64,000 nt of DNA from Nigrospora sphaerica (taxonomy: Eukaryota; Ascomycota; Sordariomycetes; Amphisphaeriales; Apiosporaceae): the NCBI GenBank assembly GCA_018287875.1, contig JAGVVL010000009.1, positions 2,294,001 to 2,358,000 on the forward strand, written 5' to 3'. Every line of letters begins with the position of its first letter. Position 1 is the first letter of the stretch. The notes under the pieces are model-generated. The model was not told where the DNA came from and searched no databases. It saw nothing but the letters and a program-made list of their open reading frames with translations. Of this stretch, positions 55,910-64,000 are shown piece by piece. Made by a program: the position numbers and the translations under genes.

Positions 55910-57288
55910 ATGCATTTCGAGAATTTATGCACCCTGCCGCTGAGTAGCGAGCTCTTCGCTCAGGCCCTGCACCCGACGGAGCCCCTGCTGGCCGTCGGCC
56001 TCTCGACCGGCCATGTCGAGTGTTTCCGCCTGCCTGCCGCCGACCGCAGCGGCGGCGCCGACGACCACGACGACGTGAGCGTCCTGTCCGACGGCAGGGG
56101 CACCATCGACACCGTCTGGCGGACCCGGCGGCACAAGGGCAGCTGCCGCACCGTCACATTCAGCGGCGATGGTTCTGGTACGTGGCGCGCATCCCCCCGG
56201 TGCAAAGCTCGTCGTCGATGGTGGTAGTGCTGACGGGGCCCGGCCCTCTACCGCGTCTAGCTCTCTACTCGTCCGGCACCGACGGCATCGTCAAGCACTT
56301 CTCGCCAACGACGGGCCAGGTCGCCTCCAAGTTCGCCATCCCGTCGCCCAACAAGACGGGCGTCGACGCGCCCACCGTCCTGCACATCCTGTCGCCCCAG
56401 ACGCTGATCCTCGGCTGCGACTCGGGCATCCTCCACCTCGTGGACCTGCGCGACCACGCCATTGCCGGGGCCAAGCCGCAGCAGAGCCACTACCCGCACA
56501 TGGACTTTGTGTCGAGCATCTCGCCGCTGCCGCCCAGCGAGCAGAGCACCAGCGGCTTCAGCAAGCAGTGGGTGAGCACCGGCGGCACCACGCTCGCCGT
56601 CACCGACGTGCGCCGCGGCGTCCTGGTGCGCAGCGAGGACCAGGAGGACGAGCTCCTGAGCTCCGTCTTCGTGCCGGGGCTTGGACCCAAGAAGAACCGC
56701 GAGCTCGGCGTCGCCGCTGTGGGAGGCGCCACCGGCGTCCTCACCCTCTGGGACAAGGGCGCCTGGGACGACCAGCAGGACCGCGTCACGGTCGACCGGG
56801 GCGGTGAGAGCCTGGACTGCGTGGTGCAGATCCCCGAGATCGTGGCCGGGAGCAAGAAGAAGATCGCCATCGGCGTGGGCGACGGCACCGTCCGCGTCGT
56901 CGACCTCTACAAGCGCGAGGTCGAGGGCAGCTTCCGCCATGACGAAGAGGAGGCCGTGCTGGGCCTGGGCTTCGACTGCCAGGGGAGAATGATCAGCGGC
57001 GGCGGCAAGACGGTCAAGGTCTGGCAGGAGGCCGATGCCGTAGCCGTCGGTGACGACGACTCGGACGACTCGGACGACGGCGATTCCGACGTGGAGGACG
57101 CGGGCGACGCCGACGCCGGCGCTGCGGGATCCAAGGAAAAGCGACAGGCGAGCAGCGACGAGGACAGCGACAGCGACAGCGACGGCCCGCGAAAGCGCGG
57201 CAAGAAGAAGCGCAGAAAGGGCAAGGCGGCTGCTGACCTCGGTCCTTATGGTGCCCATGGCATCATGAAGTTCAAGGGTCTGGATTAA
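55910..57288 (+). CDS. jip5: WD-repeat protein Jip5 (ribosome biogenesis)
   Basis: Predicted 431-residue WD40 propeller protein of the JIP5/WDR55 family, nucleolar and linked to ribosome biogenesis. Exons: 55910-56177 and 56261-57288 (83-bp intron: GTACGT, CGTCTAG). The N-terminus [39 protein letters not shown] is characteristic of Jip5. Degenerate WD units follow ([57 protein letters not shown]). The C-terminal tail alternates acidic Asp/Ser runs (about 345-400) with a basic nuclear or nucleolar signal [12 protein letters not shown] and ends in [10 protein letters not shown], as in relatives. It is convergent with the MARVEL-domain gene. Confidence 0.93.
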
Positions 57289-57878
57289 ACCTCGTTCCTA
57301 CTCCAAGATACCCTGCTCAATCACTTTGACCGGCCTGAAGCCGCCAATATGGCGAAGCAACTGTCGGTACGAGTACACACTGAAAGTTGTTTTGGGGTTG
57401 ACTTTGGTGATAAACTGGGACTTCTCAGATACTGAAAGGGTTCGCTCCTATCCCACTGGACCTACATAATACCCAGCTGGCTTCCTAGGAACTTACAGGA
57501 GTAGGGACGTGGCCGTAGTGGTCAATGACGTCAACACAAAAACAGTCTAGCAGCGATGCCGAGCTCACGCGTCAAGGCTCTAGAGTAGTAGTGAGGTTGC
57601 AACCGGATGCCCGAGGTGGTTCTTGAAACTATAATATTAATAGGAAGTGCCTGTCATTACACGGTCTTCATGGCTCGTTTAGCTGGCCGTGAAAGTCGGC
57701 CTTCTTTTCCCAACGCCCGCCGCCAGTTCACCGATGTCGTGGGTATTGTGAGTCATCCGTAAACGCCGAAAATCCAAAGGGCCAAGTCGAGTAGATTATA
57801 CACAAGGGGAGCGTGCCGTCTGAGCACCGCGCCAGGAATTCACAAGTGTGTGAAGAGCTTTTAGGCGGCTGGGGTGGC
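57289..57878. other. Convergent 3' intergenic region
   Basis: These 590 bp between the jip5 stop and the MARVEL gene stop hold the two 3' ends. No gene is seen. Confidence 0.5.
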
Positions 57879-58495
57879 TTATGCGCCGGGGTAAGCGGCC
57901 GGTCCCTTCTTGTGGGTGTCGGGGACGTTGTGGCCGCGGCTTCGCAGGGACTCGAGAGCGTCGAGGACGGTGAGGAACGTGAAGATGGCCCTGCGCAGGT
58001 TGCTGTGTTAGCATCGCGATGGCCAGCCGAGGTGGAGCGGGCCTGGGAACACCTGGGACATCGAAGGAAACATACCAAAGGAAGAAGCCGAATGCCACCG
58101 AGGCGCGCATCGTGTGGACCCAGCTGTTGCCGTAGTAGCCCGCCGACGGCGTGGCCACGGCCAGAGCGATGGAGCCGGCGAACCAGAATATGGTAGTGAG
58201 GGAGTTGAGGACCAGCGCGGCCAGTTTGTGGAACCAGCCAGTCATGTAAATGGGCACAATGCCGACGTAGACCAGCACGAGAAGCGACCAGACCGAGTTG
58301 AACACCATGAAGTTGAGGCGATCAAAGGACCAGTAAACATAGGTGCTGACAACTGCGAGTAGGTGATCAGTATGGGGCCGTTCCTGCAAGGAGGGTTGTC
58401 AATGGGTGCAGCGTACGGTATGCCGTCATAATCAGCTCGATGAGCGCAAAGAGGGCGGCGACGCCATGGACGATAGGGAGGAAGCCCAGAGCCAT
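57879..58495 (-). CDS. MARVEL-domain membrane protein
   Basis: Predicted 155-residue four-helix membrane protein of the MARVEL-like family common in filamentous ascomycetes. Exons: 58417-58495, 58076-58352 and 57879-57990; introns of 64 and 85 bp. The helices are about residues 6-25 (LPIVHGVAALFALIELIMTAY), 42-63 (MVFNSVWSLLVLVYVGIVPIYM), 70-90 (LAALVLNSLTTIFWFAGSIALAV) and 110-130 (VAFGFFLW-AIFTFLTVLDAL), the last formed across the second intron. The tail is short and polar and ends in AAYPGA. Both splice joins restore family sequence (TAY-LVSTYVYW; FFLW-AIFTF). MARVEL proteins organise membrane domains and vesicle sites; no precise role can be given here. Confidence 0.85.
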
Positions 58496-61448
58496 TGTAT
58501 GGATGTGAGGTGATGTTGGTGATGAGGTGGGTATTGGACGGTAGGTCAGCGAGTATTGCTCGACACGCAGCGATACTGGGTGGTGGAGTTGACGGAGGTG
58601 AGTAGATTGTGGTCCGGACGACACGCGAGTATGATAGAAGGTGGGCGGTGGACAATGGAGGGGAGGAGGGGTACACAAGTGTGTTCAACAAAGGCGCGTG
58701 GCGGAATAATATATGATGCTGCTGGAATGCCTCACAGCTGCTACGAAGGACTCACAGCCCCGTCTACCTACGTGCGCTTCCTTACGTATCCCGGCACTTG
58801 CTAGGCCGCCTGTGCCGCTTTTCCAGCCCAATCATGCCGCCGCGACCGATCAGATGGGGACTCTCGTTGTCAGGGATGATGTGGTGTGATGCGAGGCCCG
58901 AAGCCACAGCGTCTTGCGTGGACATCATCCACGTACCGATGGGCATGGCCCGCGGGCTAGGCCTGCACCCGCATGCATGGGTGCCGCACGCATGGGGGTC
59001 GACACGACGTTTTTGGCTCTGGGCCAATGACGTAGGCGCCCTTGCCCAGCGACGCGCAGGGAAAAAGAGGGGAGGGCGCCAAAGAAACGACCCTTCCTTT
59101 CCACTCCCTAGGCTGCCTCTCCAGCTTGGGCGTCAGCGGCGCCAAGAGGTAATGCCGACCAGCCGACCAAGGTGGGAATGCGACGGCCGTGTTGATCTGG
59201 GGGTGGTGACAAGGCAGAACCTTGCTGGTACTACGTGAATTTCCTGCAAGCAGTCACAGCGGAAGGCCCTCGAGGCAGCAGTCACGAGCTCGTGGCTGGT
59301 AAGACGTCATGGGCCGCTAAAGTAGAGCAAATTCAGACCACGGTCCAAGAACGCGCTGCGCAGCCGGGACGGAGGGTAGGTAGCGTTGCCAGTCAGCCCT
59401 GTCCGATTGGCCAGTTGCCAAGATTCTCGTCAGGGATCTCCCAGCCCGCCTATTGTGGCTGGTTTGGGAATGGTCGTGAATGTACTGTCACTGTTCCGCC
59501 ATCAGTCCAAGCCTGCAGTCCTGAAACCTGTAATGGTAAAATATTCCTGCTGTCACCTGCCCTACCCGCGACCCTGCCAGCGCCATCTAGAAACAGAGGC
59601 CCGCAGGTCAGACAACTGCTCACGAACCATGGAGCGGCCACTTGTACTCAGTCGTACGGGAGCACAGTCCTCCCCGGAGCGCGGCAGCGTCTAGGATAAC
59701 TGCCTACTACGTGCTCTGTATGCGCCCGCTTTGTCAGATCCTAGTAGTAGCGCCTAGATGTGGCTGGAAACTTCGTCTGCGCATGCTCCGCCGCTGAAAT
59801 CTTGTGCTCCCTCTGCCGCTGGAGCCGTGCAGCCGTGAAGCGTTCGTTTCCCGCTACCCGTATCTGAGCCGGTTCCCGGGTCCCATTGCCGGGCCAGGGA
59901 TCTTTCACTGCGTAATGTGGCGTTAAAGGCCGTGCAACCCTTCGGCAAGACCCCTTGCGGCTCGGCTACCGTCAGCAGCATCTCATCCGCGATGCGTATC
60001 CATCTGCAAGATCGTCTAGCCCAGGATGTACACAGTTGACTTCATCCGGCTACTGTCTATGCCGCAAATCAGACGAGTGTATACTTGTATAGTTCCTACG
60101 GACAGAACGCTCCTCGACGTCCCGTGCTTGTACCCGCTTGACAACACCCCCACTCGCGCCCCCCCTCTGTCGAATAGTAGTAAATGGATGCGCTTGGCCT
60201 CGCAGTCGGATTTCCAACCATCTGGCTACGGGAGACTGGATGTGATGTACCTCTACGCCACAAAAGACGGGACCGCGCCAGATGTCTTTAACTGGAATGC
60301 AATGGCCCGCCCTCTGCCCCCGCAGCTATGGCACCAAACCCGTGTGTCGCGCTGGAGCGCGCTTCCGGCGGTTGACTTTCCCATCTAGATTCGCCCATCC
60401 ATATTTGCGCATAGTGGAGTAGCCCCGAATTGGCGCGCGGCTTCCTCGTCCAAAATAGATGCTCTCCAGCTCGACCTCCCCATTGGCCACTTGGCGCCTG
60501 CGTCTCCTGAACTGCTCAAACACGGGGCTGGACCCCTTCGTAGAAGGCAGTGCTTATGAAGAGGTTTGAGACCATGCAGCTCGATATCGAATAGACTTGC
60601 GTGTGGGGTATGAACACCTGACTTGCAGTATGCTCACTTGGTTTCTACAGGCGCATGGGTCCTGCCGCTCTCGCAGGGTACCCGCAGCGTGGCCGTGCCG
60701 ACCATGTGTAACCCGTTGGTTCAATGTTAGGAAACGCGAGAGCTGGCTATCATGAACAGAATCCGAAACCTTGTTGCCCTCTTTCCGCCTGCTTTATATA
60801 CCATATCTGCTTAGTTCCTCAGGTTCTTGGATATCTGGGGGACCTTACATATGCCGTGCTCAGCAGGCTGGATATAGGCCAGGAGGTCGGTGCCTCGTAG
60901 ACTCAATCCACCACTTGAGAGGATATATAAATCATTAGAGCAATGAGGCAAACCCAAATCTAGTCGGCTGGCCGAATAAATGAGATTTTGGGACTTGTTT
61001 GTAGAGTTCTTGCAGGTCAGGCTGGACCTGGCTAGGACATGACGCCACAATATGGACAGGCTGGATGGGCAATGCCGCGGGGCACGAGCGTGCTGAGGCT
61101 CCAGCTAAGGAAGGTTGCGCTTACTACTATGCCAAAAGGTCGTGTATTCGCGTATTTGACAGGTGCTCTGTAAAGGAACTATTTTACACAGTACTTGCCT
61201 TGGAAATTTGACATTCATTCCCACCTATCTATGCAGATTCACGGATGCGCCAAGCCTTGTAACCCTCTTTCTCGACCCCAGGTGCTTGAGGGAGAGTCAC
61301 ATGATCTGGTGGCGAAGGCGCGTCTGCCTGGAATGCTTTGGTTCGCGTTTGGCGTGATCTCCACCCAACTCCCCACGTCATTCCACGGGAATACTTGCGC
61401 GCCGCTACGCGCTCCCACTCAAAATCGGCCTCGTCAAGAGTCAATACC
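58496..61448. promoter_or_regulatory. Divergent intergenic region, 2.95 kb
   Basis: This stretch lies between the MARVEL and NBS1-like gene starts. GC content falls toward the right (60,000-61,400). The short open frames (for example 59235-59699) show no recognised motif. Confidence 0.4.
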
Positions 61449-64000
61449 ATGTGGCTCCTTGCAAATGAAGGCGAAGCGCTTGGGGGTTCGTTCTCACAGC
61501 GCTCCAGCGTTGTTTTGATATGTTTGACTGACTCGATACAGGCAAGCGCATCTGGCTGAAGCCGGGCCAACGTTACATGTTCGGTCGAACCGCTGCCGAA
61601 CGTAAGGCAGCCAGCCATCCGATACTCTGGTTGCCGGTGATACTGACTGATTTCTCTCTGTAGCCGGACAGTTTGCGATCCAAGGCCCCAAAGCAAGCAC
61701 GGTATCCAGGAAACACTTTCTGGTTCATGTTGACCCTGTTCGCGACGGCGATGGAGTTTGTGCTCCCGCTACACCTGCCATCAGCGCCACTGCTGACCAA
61801 TATCCTGTAGAAGAACTTCACCAGTCGTGCCCGGGTCGTAGTGGAGGACCTGGGATCCAAGCTAGGCACAACCATCAACAACGAGAAAGTCAAAGGCGAG
61901 AAGTATGTGATCAAGCAGGATCAGAACGTCCTCAAGATGGGGGGCTTGCCGAGCAAATTTACCATTACGTGGTTCCCTGTCGTCTTAAGCTATTCCTTCG
62001 CCAGCCGCGAACTCCTGGGTGATCCCTTGGCCAGCATCCAGCAGAAGCTTGAACAACTCGATATCAAGTTCCTAGCCGACTATCATGCCAACGCCACCAC
62101 CCATGTCATTTCGAAGAAGCGCAATACCTCGAAGGGCCTCCAGGCATTGATCAACTCCCGCTACATCGTCACCAGTCAGTTCGTCGATGAGATCGTGGCA
62201 GCCTCCGTGCCAGAGCAGATTGAAGAGGGAGTGCATAGGAGCAGACTAGAGGCCGATTTCGACACCAACTGGCCGGATGCTCTAAAGTACCTGCCACCCG
62301 CGGGCAACGAGCCTGCTGCTCGACCCGTGGCTGCATTCGCCCCCAATCCGGCCAGAGCAGAGCTATTTGATGGATACACATTCATCTTTTACGACAAAAC
62401 TCAGCACGACTGTCTCCTCGGGCCCATCTCGAATGGAAAGGGGAAGGCAGTGTTTAGAACTGTCACCCCCATGCAAACGGAGACCGACGACTTCGTCCGG
62501 TATGTAAAGGAAATGGCTGGAGAGAAAGGTCTGGGCGAGTTTGAAGACGGCAGCCAGGGGAGAGGTGTGGTGGTAGTGAGGTATTTACCTCAATCCCCTC
62601 CTGACATCGCGGCCTGGTTTTCTCGGTTCCACACCGACGTGTCACTACGGTTGGACCATCGTTTGGTCGATCAGAAAGACTTTCTTGACGCAATTTTGGC
62701 TTGTGATGCCAGTCTCCTAAGGCGCCCACTCGAGGAAGAATCGCCGCCTGCGACTCAACAAGTACACCGGGAACCATCACCGCCTCCAAGGCAACAATCC
62801 GTGGGTACTGAGACGGAATCGGCCGAGTCTCAAGAATCGACTACGCCACGTCGCCCCGTCCGAGGCCCTGCCAAAAGCCGTTTCAGAGGGTTTGTGAAAG
62901 ATGACTCAGACGACGATATGCAGGGTGGCATGACGGATCTACCACCCCCACCAGCATACGCTCCTGTAGCACAGGTTTCTCACGAGCCGCCGCAGGAAGA
63001 AGGTCTGTTTGTATCTCAGGAGGCTGAAGAGCCAGCTGAGGCGATGCATGGAGACATGCCGTCTCATCGGAAACGACCGGCGCCCCTTCCTCAATACGAG
63101 GCCGAAGATGTGATGGACGAGTTTGCGCCGAACGCTGCACGGATAAAGCGGCGAAGAATCGAAGCCGGCGGAGACGCGAACGCCCGCCAGGCACCGGTAC
63201 CAGAGGCAAACGTCGGACCCAGCAAGTTAAAGAAAGAGAAGAAGGAGATTGACTACCTGGAAATAGCGTCACGGAACCGCGCCGAAGCAGAGGCCCGAGC
63301 GGCAGAAGAACGGGAAGCGCTGAAGGCCTTGGCTGAGGACTTCGACCCCGCGGAAATTCGCCGTTTGCGGATAGAGGAGCCGATAGAAGTTCGTCAAGCG
63401 GCACCAATAGTCCGATCGCGGGACGAAGATGTCGCCGATGGGCGCTGGGACCCCGCATGGAACGGACGGAAGAACTTCAAGAGGTTTCAGCAGCGTGGGG
63501 CCGTAAACCCGGCGAGACCCCCGCAGCGCATCATCCTGGGTCTTGAAGAAGCCAAAAAGAAACCCACCGGCCTTGGCGATGAGTACTGGTTGGAGGATGA
63601 TCCCAACAAGACCTGGGGGAGGGACGGAACAAGGCGGGGAAGGAGGAACAGAGAGCTGAGATACGCGAGTCTGAATACGAGCAGGGACAGCCAGAGCTCA
63701 CGGCGAACCGCGGCCGTCCCCAGCCCGCCACCAGCGGCATCTGCGCCCAACAGCACCAGGGACGCATACACCATTGACGACGGCGAAAATGAGAACGTCG
63801 ACATCTTCTCCTCGGCCCGGAGCAGAAGCACCAGAGCGGCGGCGTCAGAGAGCGCGCAAAATTCGCAAGTTACCATCGCCTCACGGATGTCCAGGGACTC
63901 ATGGACCGCGGCCAAACGGCCGGCTGCAGCGCCACCACCATACGAGCAGCCAACCAAGAGATCCAGGATCATCGAAGTTGAGGAGAGCGACGATGAAGAG
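61449..64000 (+). CDS. NBS1/nibrin-like DNA repair protein (3' part cut by window)
   Basis: First 793 codons of an NBS1 (Xrs2, ScaA in Aspergillus) homologue, the regulatory subunit of the MRE11-RAD50 complex for double-strand-break repair and ATM signalling. Exons: 61449-61485, 61542-61601, 61664-61755 and 61811 onward, open to base 64000. The FHA domain is split over all four exons and shows MFGRTAAE, the phosphopeptide-binding TVSRKHF and DLGSKLGTTINN (about residues 20-90). BRCT-like segments follow (about 120-330; LDIKFLADYHANATTHVISKK, INSRYIVTSQFVDEIV, DGYTFIFYD). A long polar region then leads to the MRE11-binding motif RKNFKRFQQRG (about 614-624), as in vertebrate NBS1. The last visible residues (EVEESDDEE) may begin the acidic ATM-binding end. 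The protein is incomplete only because of the window edge. Confidence 0.88.

Noticed and set aside
56257..57258. 333-codon minus-strand frame
   Set aside because: Antisense shadow of jip5 exon 2.

Overview
The window comes from a filamentous ascomycete (Pezizomycotina), most likely a Sordariomycete. Genes carry short GT-AG introns of about 50-150 bp with CTAAC/CTGAC-type branch sites, coding DNA is GC-rich, and the gene families are fungal: Pfa4, class I myosin with an Arp2/3-binding acidic tail, NoxA, a Zn2Cys6 activator, and a complete quinate (qa/qut) utilisation cluster. I see no bacterial features, transposon, tRNA, rRNA or CRISPR array. Exon boundaries were worked out by hand from splice sites, reading frame and remembered family sequences; none is checked against RNA.

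Left part (1-37,300), housekeeping and scattered genes: an OSCA/CSC1-type channel (minus), Pfa4 palmitoyltransferase (plus), myosin-I (minus), an orphan PaxM-like FAD monooxygenase (minus), NADPH oxidase NoxA (plus) behind a gene-free stretch of about 5.3 kb, an F-box-like protein (plus), mitochondrial sulfite oxidase (plus), an F-box/ankyrin-type protein with a long CT microsatellite in its intron (plus), a secreted glycerophosphodiesterase (minus) and a secreted DUF4185-like protein (plus).

Middle (38,069-54,761), quinate/shikimate catabolic cluster with seven genes in the order qa-1F activator (minus), qa-1S repressor (plus), qa-4 dehydroshikimate dehydratase (plus), qa-y quinate permease (minus), qa-3 quinate/shikimate dehydrogenase (plus), qa-x/qutG inositol-monophosphatase-like (minus), qa-2 type II dehydroquinase (plus). 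The permease imports quinate; qa-3, qa-2 and qa-4 convert it to protocatechuate; qa-1F activates and qa-1S represses. Three of the promoters are divergent (1F/1S, y/3, x/2). A 16-bp palindrome in the 1F/1S promoter fits the known QA-1F/QUTA operator at 14 of 16 positions, and weaker matches lie in three other cluster promoters. The gene order differs from the Neurospora cluster.

Right part (54,762-64,000): the ribosome-biogenesis WD-repeat protein Jip5 (plus), a small MARVEL-domain membrane protein (minus), and the first 793 codons of an NBS1/nibrin-type DNA-repair protein (plus) that runs off the window end.

The most interesting items are the rearranged qa cluster with its candidate operators and long GTC repeat between the two regulators, the inactivated dehydroquinase-like domain of the repressor, the ATG-only first exon of myosin-I, and the intronic CT tract. 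I found no clearly new kind of system.
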